A program made the position numbers and the translations under genes. 49,554 nt of DNA from an uncultured Acetatifactor sp. (GTDB lineage: Bacteria; Bacillota; Clostridia; Lachnospirales; Lachnospiraceae), in NCBI GenBank assembly GCA_910578185.1, contig CAJTPN010000020.1, positions 10,627 through 60,180 of the forward strand, given 5' to 3'. Every line of letters begins with the position of its first letter. Position 1 is the first letter of the stretch. Positions 17,089-24,870 of this stretch are shown here, piece by piece. Under the pieces are notes generated by a model. That model worked only from the letters and a program-made list of their open reading frames with translations. It was not told the DNA's origin and searched no databases.

Positions 17089-17115
17089 TTGACAAAATGG
17101 GGGGGGTGATATAAT
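17089..17115 (+). promoter_or_regulatory. Promoter for the cell-wall-binding protein
   Basis: Consensus TTGACA (17089-17094) and TATAAT (17110-17115) are separated by only 15 bases, shorter than the usual 17. A dyad GCCGAT-ATA-ATCGGC lies just upstream (17066-17080). The rest of the 16885-17223 gap holds the hairpin at 16935 and no gene beyond the short leader frame noted at 17183. Confidence 0.55.
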
Positions 17116-17182
17116 AAAGGAAGTTTAGGCTCTGGACAACGCAGTGGAATTTGGCGTTGGAAACCGGGAGGTAAAGCGTAAA

Positions 17183-17251
17183 ATGCAGAGCATGAAACAA
17201 AAACTGAAGGAGGAAGAAGAGAAATGGAAGGAAGAAAGGCGGCAAGGATGA
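17183..17251 (+). CDS. Possible 22-residue leader peptide overlapping the next gene
   Basis: An ATG at 17183 with GGGAGG about 10 bases upstream opens a short frame of 22 residues, almost all charged (MQSMKQKLKEEEEKWKEERR). It overlaps the first 28 bases of the cell-wall-binding gene in another frame. It could couple or tune translation of that gene. There is no evidence beyond the ribosome site. Confidence 0.25.
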   Translation: MQSMKQKLKEEEEKWKEERRQG

Positions 17252-19560
17252 TCAGCCCCTGGCAGAGCCGAGAGGGGCTGAGCCTGGGAGAGGTATGGCG
17301 GCGGGCAGTCAGGCTTCTGGGATGTGCGGTGCTGTGTCTGGCGGTATGTGACGGGAACGATGTGCGTGTACAGGCGGAGGGACAGGAAGGGACTGCAGCT
17401 TTGGAGTGGAGAAAGGATGAGGAGGGACGGGAGTACTGGTATGAAAACGGCGTGCGCCAGGGCTACCGTCCGGACGACCCCTCCTATCGTGGAAAGGAAA
17501 TCTATGATCCTGTCAGCGATGCATGGTACTGGCTGGATAATGTACAGCAGGGCGCAAAGGCAGTGTCAAAGGATGTGTATCAGGAATCGGAGGCAGGGCT
17601 CTGGTCAGAAGAAGGGGATGGAACCGGGAAATGGGTGCGCTATGACGGGGAAGGCCATATGGTGAAGGGCTGGAGCACAAACGAGAACGGAACCAGCTAC
17701 TTTGACCCAACCTACGGCACCATGGCGAAGGGAACCGTTACCATAGACGGAAGCCAGTATCATTTTGACGAGAACACAGGCATTATGACAGGAGGGCCTG
17801 TGGGCGGAGAAAACGGAAGCTGGGCCTTTGAGGAGGGAGTGCAGTACTGGTATGAGGGAGGCGTGCGTCAGGGCTACGATCCCAGAGATCCCTCCTACCG
17901 TGGGAAGGAAATCTATGACCCGGAGAGCGACGCGTGGTACTGGCTGGACAATGTGCAGCAGGGAGCGAAGGCAGTATCAAAGGATGTTTATCAGGAATCC
18001 ATTGCAGGACAATGGGGCGATCATGCGGGGGAGGACGGTGAACGTTATGGCAAATGGGTCCGCTACGATGAGAGCGGCCACATGGTCAAGGGATGGAACA
18101 CCAATGAAAATGGCACCTACTATTTTGACCCTGTCTATGGAACCATGGCCAAGGGGCAGGCGCTGATCGATGGGACGCTTTGTGAATTTGACGGGGATTC
18201 CGGCATATTAATCGAACAAAAAGAGATGGATAGTGCGCCCAGCCGTAATAAACATTGGCAGGACTACCAAGCCTATTCGAGTCCTGTGACTTCCTATCTG
18301 TGTGAGGGAAAAGACGGGGGCTTTTATCGAGTTGAGTACATCCGTCAAACGATAATTGATTTGGATAATCCTGAAGATAAGAAAAGATTGATCGTGGAAG
18401 AATACAATAAGGATCATTTTCTGGTTGATCAGTTTGAGCTTCCAATAGAGTTAAGTATTTGGGGCGGGTTTTATGCGGGCAATGACGGGAATTACTTTGT
18501 GTTTGGTGAGAAGAATGATGGGGAAGATGACGGGGCGGAAGTATTCCGTATTGTGAAATACAGCAAGGAATGGGAACGTTTGGGGGCCGCAAGCCTTTAT
18601 GGGGCAAATACGACGGTACCTTTTGATGCTTCCAGCGTAAGGATGGCGGAAACAGACCATATCCTGTATGTCATTACGGGACATGAAATGTATACATCTG
18701 ATGACGGATACAATCATCAGGCGAATGTACATATTGCCGTTGATAAAGACAAGATGGAAATTACGGATTCCCGGACCGTGGTTTTTAATATCAGCACAGG
18801 CTATGTGAGCCATTCTTTCAACCAGTTTATCCAAGTGGATCAAGACCGGGTTCTGACGTTAAACCACGGAGATGCATATCCCCGGGCCATTGTGCTGGGC
18901 CGATTCCGGGATTCTGCGGACGCAGGTAAATTTGGCAACATTACCTATGGTTCATCACCTTACGAAAGCCTGAATGTGATATCCTTCCAGGGTGAAATAG
19001 GCGATAATGCTACAGGCGCAACGGTAGGCGGCTTTGAAGTATCCGATACCAGTTATCTGATTGCCGGCAATATGGTAGCACAGGATCAGAATTGGCGACA
19101 AAATATGGTCCGTAATATTTTTCTGGCAGTTGTGCCCAAGGAGCATTTTCCGAAGGAAGACGTTTTGCTGAAACAGTTGACAGATTTTCCGGAAGGCGGG
19201 GACTACAGTGCCTCCACGCCGCAGTTGGTTGAAATTTCCAAAGACAGATATGCGGTTTTGTGGGAAGAAAAAGTAAAAGAAGAATATACGATTTCGGCGG
19301 GGGAAGGAGAGGGTAAGTTAGCTTATCATTATACGGAGTGGGATGATCGGATGGATAACATATGGGAAGATGACAGCAAAGGTAAAGTAAAGATAGCATA
19401 TTTCGACGGAGAGGGTAATCAATTAGGTGAAATTCAGGAGATGGATGCTTGCATTTCAGACTGTCATCCTGTTGTTATCAACGGAAAGTTAATGTGGTAT
19501 AGCAGCGGCGGAGGATGGTTTGAAAGCAAACCAAGCTTCTATTATCTGCCTGTCAAATAG
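17224..19560 (+). CDS. Secreted cell-wall-binding repeat protein
   Basis: A 778-residue exported protein. A long signal peptide has arginines at 26-30, a hydrophobic core near 31-42 (LLGCAVLCLAVC) and a likely cleavage site after VQA at about 51. Two near-identical blocks follow (about 68-190 and 205-330), each with YDPxSDAWYWLDNVQQGAKAV, KWVRYDxxGHMVKGW and GTxYFDPxYGTMAKG; these belong to the choline-binding-like/cell-wall-binding repeats frequent in Lachnospiraceae. The C-terminal ~440 residues are beta-rich with repeating short strands and may form a propeller-like module; no family is recognised and no catalytic motif is visible. GGAGG lies 10 bases before the ATG. It is probably held non-covalently on the cell surface. 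Confidence 0.85.
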   Translation: MEGRKAARMISPWQSREGLSLGEVWRRAVRLLGCAVLCLAVCDGNDVRVQAEGQEGTAALEWRKDEEGREYWYENGVRQGYRPDDPSYRGKEIYDPVSDAWYWLDNVQQGAKAVSKDVYQESEAGLWSEEGDGTGKWVRYDGEGHMVKGWSTNENGTSYFDPTYGTMAKGTVTIDGSQYHFDENTGIMTGGPVGGENGSWAFEEGVQYWYEGGVRQGYDPRDPSYRGKEIYDPESDAWYWLDNVQQGAKAVSKDVYQESIAGQWGDHAGEDGERYGKWVRYDESGHMVKGWNTNENGTYYFDPVYGTMAKGQALIDGTLCEFDGDSGILIEQKEMDSAPSRNKHWQDYQAYSSPVTSYLCEGKDGGFYRVEYIRQTIIDLDNPEDKKRLIVEEYNKDHFLVDQFELPIELSIWGGFYAGNDGNYFVFGEKNDGEDDGAEVFRIVKYSKEWERLGAASLYGANTTVPFDASSVRMAETDHILYVITGHEMYTSDDGYNHQANVHIAVDKDKMEITDSRTVVFNISTGYVSHSFNQFIQVDQDRVLTLNHGDAYPRAIVLGRFRDSADAGKFGNITYGSSPYESLNVISFQGEIGDNATGATVGGFEVSDTSYLIAGNMVAQDQNWRQNMVRNIFLAVVPKEHFPKEDVLLKQLTDFPEGGDYSASTPQLVEISKDRYAVLWEEKVKEEYTISAGEGEGKLAYHYTEWDDRMDNIWEDDSKGKVKIAYFDGEGNQLGEIQEMDACISDCHPVVINGKLMWYSSGGGWFESKPSFYYLPVK
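17425..18213 (+). repeat. Tandem duplication of the cell-wall-binding block
   Basis: Two copies of about 370 bases (17425-17793 and 17836-18213) are highly similar in DNA as well as protein, especially across the stretch from the CAGGGCTAC to the GTATCAGGAATC motifs. This indicates recent intragenic duplication. Confidence 0.85.
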
Positions 19561-19583
19561 GATAAGAGAAACTGGAATGATAA

Positions 19584-19665
19584 ACAGCCGCCCCAATATG
19601 TCCGGGCAGGTTCTTATCCAATCTTGGGTAAGAACCTGTTCCTCCCATTTGAGGCGGTCTGCTGT
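19584..19665. repeat. Long interrupted inverted repeat (82 bases)
   Basis: The inner stem is CAGGTTCTTATCC (19607-19619) with GGGTAAGAACCTG (19626-19638). Outer pairing adds CCGCC with GGCGG and ACAGC (19584-19588) with GCTGT (19661-19665). No T run follows. It could be a bidirectional structure after the wall-protein gene or a remnant of a small mobile element; no target duplication was recognised. Confidence 0.55.
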
Positions 19666-19764
19666 GTTGACAAAAGGAGAGAAACTTTAGAGTAATTTTT
19701 CAAGAAGGTGACCGTTTCTTTCCTTTCCTTCGAAAAGGGGGATATTTCAGAGAGGCCGCAGTAC

Positions 19765-20094
19765 TTAGTCCCTGACGCATACCTTTAGGGGACGCATCGC
19801 TCCTATGTTTCTTAGCTGAAAACATCCGTCTCCCTGAAGCAGGAATTCTGCTTCCAGATTGGCCTTATTGAGTTCTTCAAGCCCCTTTCGGAGGTTGGCT
19901 GACGGAACGTCTAGCTTTCCGCTTCTCCATTTGCACAGGCCGCAGATTACCCTGGTTTTCCTGGCAAATCCCATAACATCACCCTTCTGTGTGGTTACGA
20001 CGACAGCCATTGGAGAACTTCCGTCGGTTTCCAGAATCCTTTCGGCATACTTCAGCATTTTCAGAAACTTCTCTGGGATTTCACTCATTTTCAT
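19765..20094 (-). CDS. Uncharacterised 109-residue protein
   Basis: A small minus-strand gene. GGAGGGTGG lies about 7 bases before the ATG at 20094, so this start is preferred over an upstream one at 20169. The product (MKMSEIPEKFLKMLKYAERI, then a basic middle with VICGLCKWRSGK) has no signal peptide or membrane helix and matches no family I know. A Cys pair (CGLC) occurs mid-protein. It lies downstream of the broken MATE gene on the same strand, with 231 bases between them that show no convincing gene. Coding potential is moderate only. Confidence 0.5.
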   Translation of the reverse strand: MKMSEIPEKFLKMLKYAERILETDGSSPMAVVVTTQKGDVMGFARKTRVICGLCKWRSGKLDVPSANLRKGLEELNKANLEAEFLLQGDGCFQLRNIGAMRPLKVCVRD

Positions 20095-20325
20095 AGCCAC
20101 CCTCCAATAAACATTTTTGAACCAACATCGAAACGGCATAACAATTCTAAGAAGAACCGCCTCTATCACAGTAAGAGCTTGAATAATTTAATCCATAATA
20201 AGCTTTTGCCGCAGCCGGAGACGCTCGTCCGTATAGCCAAGTTCAGCCCTCTCAGCAGAGCCTGGCGGCCGGATTGCCGCATCCTTACATTGGCTCCCGC
20301 ACATGCCAGGGCTGCGGCAATGACT

Positions 20326-21633
20326 TCATATAGGGGTGATTTGTGCGGCATTTTTTTGTTTTCTTAATTCCATACCCACTAGCACAACAGATAGCACAAA
20401 CGCTGAAAAATCAGCTACAGGTCCCGCAAGCAATACCCCCGTGATTCCGAGACGGAGTGGGAGTAACAGAATAAGTGGGATTAGGAAAAAAACTTGCCTT
20501 GTCAATGCCAATAAAGCTCCTTTTATCGCTTTCCCGATAGCTGTAAAAAAGCTGGATGAAAGCAACTGCACACCGTTTACCAACACCATGAAAAGATATA
20601 TGCGCATGAATAAAACTGAAAACTCAAAATACAGTTCATTACCATCTCCAAACAGAGAAATGATAAATTTGGGGAAGCATTGAAACAGGAAAAAACCGAT
20701 TGCAGAAATGATTAGATTCCATTTTACTGCAAGCAGATATGCTTCCCGTACACGGGGGTATTGTTTTGCGCCATAGTTAAAGCCTATAATCGGCTGGACT
20801 CCCTGCGATATTCCAACAACAATCGCAAGGACGATAGCATTTGTTTTCATGACGATTCCGCAGGCAGCTAAAGGAATATCCGTCCCATATACCGTTTGCG
20901 CCCCATAATAAGTCAACGAATTGTATAGGACGATTTGCACAAGGGTGATTGCAATTTGGTTTGAGCTGCTGCTGATTCCCATGCCACAAGTTTTCAAACT
21001 CTCTTTGAGGTTTAACTGAAAACTGTTTTTTTCAAAATGGATGGTTTTGAAATGCCATAAATAACGTATTGCAAGGATAAATGAAATAATTTGCCCCAGA
21101 ACCGTTGCTAAAGCCGCTCCCCAAATGCCCCATTGGAAGATAAAAATAAAAATTGGGTCAAGAATGGTATTGACAATAGCTCCTGCAACCATGCAAGTCA
21201 TAGAGTACTTTGGACTTCCATCTGCCCGAATCAAATTACTCATGCCATTCGTTACAATGAGAAATGGCATTCCAGTTAAAGTGATACTGGAATACTGCTG
21301 TGCATATGGGAACACTTCTGTAGTTGCTCCGAACAATTTCAAAAGCTGGGTTAGCAGGATTTCGCCTGCCATTAAGTAGGCAAACCCTAAAATCACCATT
21401 AGGACAATACCATTTCCAGCTGCTTTGGCGGCTGATTCCGGCTTTTTATTTCCGAGATAAAGTGAAACACGGGAAGCGCTGCCAATTCCAACCAGCAACG
21501 AAATTGCAAGACAAATGGTAGAGAATGGGTAGGAAACATTAGTTGCGGCGTTTCCCAGATACCCTACTCCCTGACCAATAAAAATCTGATCCACAATGTT
21601 ATAGAGCGAACCGACAAGAGCCGCTGTCTTTTC
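20326..21633 (-). pseudogene. MATE transporter lacking its N-terminus
   Basis: The frame encodes a MATE-family antiporter from within the first helix (KTAALVGSLYNIVDQIFIGQG) to a normal C-terminus, about 430 residues with some eleven hydrophobic helices. Family motifs such as SLYNIVDQIFIG, GNGIVLMVILG and GIGSASRVSLYLGNKKPE are intact. The expected first 25-30 residues are missing: the frame meets the stop codon of the MarR fragment (21634-21636) and contains no ATG with a ribosome site. The earliest GTG (21594) lies after helix 1 has begun and has none. It is therefore most likely a deletion-derived pseudogene, unless translation restarts from the MarR stop. Its A+T content is higher than that of flanking genes. 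Confidence 0.75.
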
Positions 21634-21876
21634 TCATATCGTCTGTACCTTGTCAATTACAGACAACTCACGTTCCGTAGGATACGGCTTACACGTCCGC
21701 TTATCCTTATCATGCGGGGAACGTGTAAGCATTCCCTGCTTTTCCAATGCAGCAACTGTCCGTACAATATTGCTCGGATGAACATAAAATATATCCATCA
21801 ATGCATCCTGTAAAATGCCGGGCGAATGACAGATTTTATTCAAAAGTATTATAATATAATATGTGTGCGCACGCAA
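21634..21876 (-). pseudogene. MarR-family regulator, truncated
   Basis: Eighty codons encode the winged-helix part of a MarR regulator: HSPGILQDALMDIFYVHPSN (helix-turn-helix region), IVRTVAALEKQGMLTRSPHDKDKRT (recognition helix and wing) and YPTERELSVIDKVQTI. MarR proteins are normally 140-150 residues. Here the N-terminal dimerisation helix is missing (an in-frame stop lies just upstream, and the only start is a TTG with no ribosome site), and so is the C-terminal dimerisation helix. The stop codon falls where the truncated MATE frame begins. MarR-MATE pairs are common regulatory units, so one deletion joining them would remove the 3' end of marR and the 5' end of the transporter gene. Confidence 0.7.
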
Positions 21877-21994
21877 GTATTTTTGAGGTGTGGAGTATCA
21901 TCATTTTTGGTCTGCCAACAATAATTTTTAGCATTAGGCATAAGAACGTATAGCGTTATGTTCGGAATGGTGGGGTGATTTTTGTTAATAAGAC

Positions 21995-22023
21995 TTGCAC
22001 ATTTAGGAACAAACAAGTATAAT
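21995..22023 (+). promoter_or_regulatory. Sigma-A promoter for the DeoR-kinase operon
   Basis: TTGCAC (21995-22000), 17 bases, TATAAT (22018-22023), 52 bases before the DeoR start codon. The rest of 21877-22074 holds no gene. Confidence 0.8.
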
Positions 22024-22038
22024 CAAATATAAACAAGT
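22011..22038 (+). promoter_or_regulatory. Direct-repeat operator, likely for the DeoR regulator
   Basis: AAACAAGT occurs at 22011-22018 and again at 22031-22038, exactly 20 bases apart (two helical turns), flanking the -10 box. DeoR/GlpR family proteins commonly bind A/C-rich direct repeats of this kind, and self-repression is common. Confidence 0.5.
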
Positions 22039-22074
22039 GAAAATAAATAGAAATGCGAAATAGAGGTATTTATT

Positions 22075-22857
22075 ATGTTTATGGAAGAACGACAGAAGGA
22101 TATTATTAGTAAGATAAACCAAACAGGACGAATCCTGGTATCAGAAATTCAGGAATGTTATCAAATTTCGGCAGATTGTGCAAGGCGGGACTTAAAAGTA
22201 TTGGAAAGTAAAGGATTGCTGCAGAGAACACATGGCGGTGCCATTGCAGTTCATCCAAAAGAAATATATCCCGCGCCGACATATAATCCAATAGATATAA
22301 AAGAAATACAGACGGATTATCTGGCAGTTGCAAAAAAAGCTATCAAATATATTCAAAACAAGGATGTTATTTATATTACCACATCTTTGGTTGGATATTA
22401 TTTGGCTGAAAATCTGCCGGAAGATGTAACAATCACCGTATTGACAAATTCCGTTACCATTGCAGAGGTGCTGCGGAAAAAAATAAATATATCCGTTATA
22501 TTATTGGGCGGAGAAATGTCCCATCGTGGTCACTGTCATGATTTTTATACCATTCAAATGGTAAAAAATATCCGCATGGATAAAGCGTTTTTGTCACACG
22601 CAGCATTGTCTTTTGACTTTGGAGCCTCCATTCATGATCCCGCCGGTGTGGAATTTGGAAAAGCTGTTATGAAGAACAGCGGGATGAATATTGGGCTATA
22701 CCCGTCTAAGAAGATCGGAAAAAATTCTATCCATTCTGTATGTCAGGTAAAAGATTATGATTTACTGATTACGGATGATAATGTATCTGAGGATTTTCTG
22801 ATACAGGTAAGGGAACTTGGAGTGGCTATAGAAACAGTTAATTTGAAGGGGGGATGA
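22075..22857 (+). CDS. DeoR/GlpR family transcriptional regulator
   Basis: A 260-residue regulator. The N-terminal winged helix is clear (ERQKDIISKINQTGRILVSEI, then a CARRDLKVLESKGLLQRTHGGA recognition region near 36-57, the classic DeoR signature). The C-terminal DeoRC sugar-phosphate sensor domain follows, with ITTSLVGYYLAENLP, TVLTNSVTIAEVL and VILLGGEMS. The usual IDPGTT start of the sensor fold reads as ITTS here, a deviation in the phosphate-binding loop, so its ligand may differ. A second in-frame ATG at 22081 is close to GAGGTATTTATT and is an equally possible start. It overlaps an operon with a P-loop kinase 3 bases downstream, suggesting that it controls that gene and itself in response to the kinase substrate or product. 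Confidence 0.88.
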   Translation: MFMEERQKDIISKINQTGRILVSEIQECYQISADCARRDLKVLESKGLLQRTHGGAIAVHPKEIYPAPTYNPIDIKEIQTDYLAVAKKAIKYIQNKDVIYITTSLVGYYLAENLPEDVTITVLTNSVTIAEVLRKKINISVILLGGEMSHRGHCHDFYTIQMVKNIRMDKAFLSHAALSFDFGASIHDPAGVEFGKAVMKNSGMNIGLYPSKKIGKNSIHSVCQVKDYDLLITDDNVSEDFLIQVRELGVAIETVNLKGG

Positions 22858-22860
22858 AAA

Positions 22861-23472
22861 ATGTATTGTATATTGGTGACAGGCAGTCCGGCAGCAGGGA
22901 AAAGTACCATGGCGAAAGTCCTGTCAGAAAGGTTGAAACTGCCTGTTATTTCAAAGGATGCCATAAAAGAATTGCTGTTTGATCATGTTGGTTTTCAGTC
23001 GAGAGCAGAAAAAGTAAATTTGGGGATTACCAGTATGGACATTATGTATTATGTCGCGGGTCAGCTTATGAAGGCAGGACAACCTTTTATCTTAGAGAAT
23101 AATTTTGAATATTCGGAGACACAGAGAATGAAAAATCTTTCGGAAGAATATGAATATTCTGCATTGACCATTACATTAACAGGTGATTACAAAGTGATCT
23201 ATCAGCGTTTTTTGAAAAGGGAAAGCAGTCCTGACAGACACAGAGGTCATGTTGTGAATGACTGTTATCCGGAAAAGAAAGAGAATCACCCCAAAAACTC
23301 AAAGGCAAAAACAATTTCTTATGAAAGTTTTGCTCATAGTATAGAAAAAAGAGGATACGATGCCTTTCTGGTTGATGGCAGACAGATTAAAGTTGATACG
23401 ACAGATTTTTCAAAAATTAATATGGAGGAATTAGTTTCACAGATTGCGGCATGGAGGGAGGAAAGAGGATAG
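22861..23472 (+). CDS. P-loop kinase-like ATP-binding protein
   Basis: A 203-residue protein of the small-molecule kinase type (AAA_33/zeta-like P-loop fold). Walker A is GSPAAGKST at residues 8-16, a Walker-B-like segment is FILENNF near 77, and LTGDYKVIYQRFLKRES near 107-123 carries the usual lid arginines. The start is 3 bases after the DeoR stop, with AAGGGGGGATG serving as ribosome site. Family members phosphorylate sugars, nucleosides, antibiotics or, in zeta toxins, UDP-GlcNAc. No antitoxin partner is visible. Pairing with a DeoR sensor suggests a sugar or sugar-like substrate; that is inference. Confidence 0.82.
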   Translation: MYCILVTGSPAAGKSTMAKVLSERLKLPVISKDAIKELLFDHVGFQSRAEKVNLGITSMDIMYYVAGQLMKAGQPFILENNFEYSETQRMKNLSEEYEYSALTITLTGDYKVIYQRFLKRESSPDRHRGHVVNDCYPEKKENHPKNSKAKTISYESFAHSIEKRGYDAFLVDGRQIKVDTTDFSKINMEELVSQIAAWREERG

Positions 23473-23513
23473 TTTACCGGAAAGAATTTTTTGTGACTTT
23501 TGTTTTAATGCTA

Positions 23514-23542
23514 TTGACATATTTATTTTATTTGCATATAAT
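23514..23542 (+). promoter_or_regulatory. Consensus sigma-A promoter for the TetR gene
   Basis: A perfect TTGACA (23514-23519), 17-base spacer and perfect TATAAT (23537-23542), 62 bases before the TetR start codon. Confidence 0.85.
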
Positions 23543-23604
23543 TACATCAGATGTTTTAATACATGTGTTGCAAAACATAAAATTCAAAACAGAGAGGAGA
23601 TTAT

Positions 23605-24174
23605 ATGCCGCCGAAAGCAAAATTTACCCGGGATCAGGTGATACAAATGGGACTGAATCTCGTAAGAGAAAGCGGAATGGAGGCGCTGACGGCAAGAGCG
23701 CTGGGCACAAGACTTGGGAGCTCTGCAAGACCTGTATTTACAGTATTTCAAAGCATGGAGGAAGTACAGGAGGAAGTTAAAAAGTCGGCAAAGGCGCTAT
23801 ATGACGAATACGTCCAAAAAGGGTTGGCACAGGAACTTGCGTTTAAGGGAGTGGGCACACAATACATCCTTTTTGCTATTCAAGAACCTAAATTATTTCA
23901 ACTGCTTTTTATGTCGGAGCAAAAACAAAAGTCTCCGGTTGTCAGCATAATGCCAGCGATAGACGACAATTATAGAGACATTTTATTGTCCGTTCAAAAC
24001 GAATATCATTTGTCAGAGCATCAGGCGGAACAGTTGTACCGCCACTTATGGATTTACACACATGGCATTGCAGTGCTTTGTGCGACAAATATGTGTGTAT
24101 TTACCACTGAAGAAATAGACAGGATGGTTTCAAAAGTATTTAAAAGTATTTTGAAAGAAGGGCTTGTTGATTGA
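23605..24174 (+). CDS. TetR/AcrR family transcriptional regulator
   Basis: A 189-residue one-component regulator. The N-terminal helix-turn-helix is visible (FTRDQVIQMGLNLVRESG, MEALTARALGTRLGSSARPV, FTVFQSMEEVQEEV), in the usual 45-residue TetR pattern though with an unusual SSARPVFTVF recognition helix. The C-terminal ligand domain is all-helical, with no recognised subfamily. AGAGGAGA lies 4 bases before the ATG and a perfect promoter lies upstream. No drug pump or enzyme lies divergently, so its target is unclear; the small membrane protein downstream is a candidate, as is the nearby broken MATE gene. Confidence 0.88.
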   Translation: MPPKAKFTRDQVIQMGLNLVRESGMEALTARALGTRLGSSARPVFTVFQSMEEVQEEVKKSAKALYDEYVQKGLAQELAFKGVGTQYILFAIQEPKLFQLLFMSEQKQKSPVVSIMPAIDDNYRDILLSVQNEYHLSEHQAEQLYRHLWIYTHGIAVLCATNMCVFTTEEIDRMVSKVFKSILKEGLVD

Positions 24175-24287
24175 AAGACGTTATCTGTGAGCCTTTTTAA
24201 CGCTTATATGTTGGCCGCACCATAATCGGCATTTGAAAGAAAAAAATAAAACGTAGAAAAACAAAGCATATTCAGGAGGAGAGAAAA

Positions 24288-24500
24288 ATGGATTTATGGA
24301 AAGAATTTGAGATAAGTGAAAGAATAACGGATATCTGGAGGGAATTGGGAATAAGCGCAGGAACGGCAATTATTGTGTTGATTGTCTTATATTTTGTCAT
24401 TAAATGGGCGGTCAAAAACGGAATTAAGGAAGCCCATGAAGAGATAACTAAAAAGAATACACATATCAATCAAAAGACAGATAAAGCAACGGGTGTTTGA
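24288..24500 (+). CDS. Small single-pass membrane protein
   Basis: A 70-residue protein with an excellent ribosome site (AGGAGGAGAG). An acidic amphipathic N-terminus (1-22) is followed by one transmembrane helix (about 23-43, AGTAIIVLIVLYFVIKWAV) and a charged, Lys-rich cytoplasmic-type tail. No family assigned with confidence. It lies 113 bases after the TetR gene with no terminator between, so it may be co-transcribed. Proteins of this size and layout are often modulators of larger membrane complexes or stress responses; that is general knowledge, not evidence here. Confidence 0.65.
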   Translation: MDLWKEFEISERITDIWRELGISAGTAIIVLIVLYFVIKWAVKNGIKEAHEEITKKNTHINQKTDKATGV

Positions 24501-24525
24501 AATATCAGCAATACACAAAAAATAC

Positions 24526-24554
24526 TTGATTTTCTCTCAACCCCGTATTATAAT
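24526..24554 (+). promoter_or_regulatory. Promoter of the FMN-riboswitch transcript
   Basis: TTGATT (24526-24531), 17 bases, TATAAT (24549-24554), about 23 bases before the riboswitch begins. Confidence 0.8.
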
Positions 24555-24576
24555 AACCAAGATACATAAAGGTAAA

Positions 24577-24726
24577 TTCTTCGGGGCAGGGTGAGATTCC
24601 CTACTGGCGGTATAGTCCGCGACCCATGGCTGGGAACGGCAGCAGAGGCTGACGTTAATGATATTCTCGTCATGGCTGATTCGGTGAAAGTCCGGAACCA
24701 ACAGTATAGTCTGGATGAAAGAAGAA
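24577..24726 (+). promoter_or_regulatory. FMN riboswitch (RFN element)
   Basis: The conserved RFN blocks occur in order: TTCTTCGGGGCAGGGTGA, then ATTCCCTACTGGCGGTA, then AGTCCGCGACCC, a variable arm, GATTCGGTGAAAGTCCGG, AACCAACAGTATAGTCTGG and the closing GATGAAAGAAG that pairs back with the start. These are the signature segments of the flavin mononucleotide aptamer. When FMN is bound it favours the downstream terminator at 24766-24798 and stops transcription into the riboflavin transporter gene. A separate small hairpin (TCGGCCT/AGGCCGA at 24732-24748) lies between aptamer and terminator and may take part in switching. Confidence 0.95.
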
Positions 24727-24765
24727 AAGGATCGGCCTTCAAGGCCGAAAACCGTGCGTGAAGTA

Positions 24766-24798
24766 TGCCCCGAGCCGGATGGCTGCGGGGTGTTTTTT
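24766..24798 (+). terminator. Riboswitch-controlled terminator
   Basis: CCCCG-AGCC pairs with GGCT-G-CGGGG (one bulged G) and is followed by GTTTTTT. It is the expression platform of the FMN riboswitch, 73 bases before ribU. Confidence 0.85.
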
Positions 24799-24870
24799 GC
24801 GTGAGAAGAATTTTCCTGCAAGAATCCGGAGCTGACAGCCCGGATAAAAAAGAAAATTGGAGGAAAAAGT

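Noticed and set aside
20166..20351. 61-residue minus-strand frame overlapping the end of the MATE pseudogene
   Set aside because: No ribosome site; the composition looks like read-through of non-coding sequence and no family is recognised.
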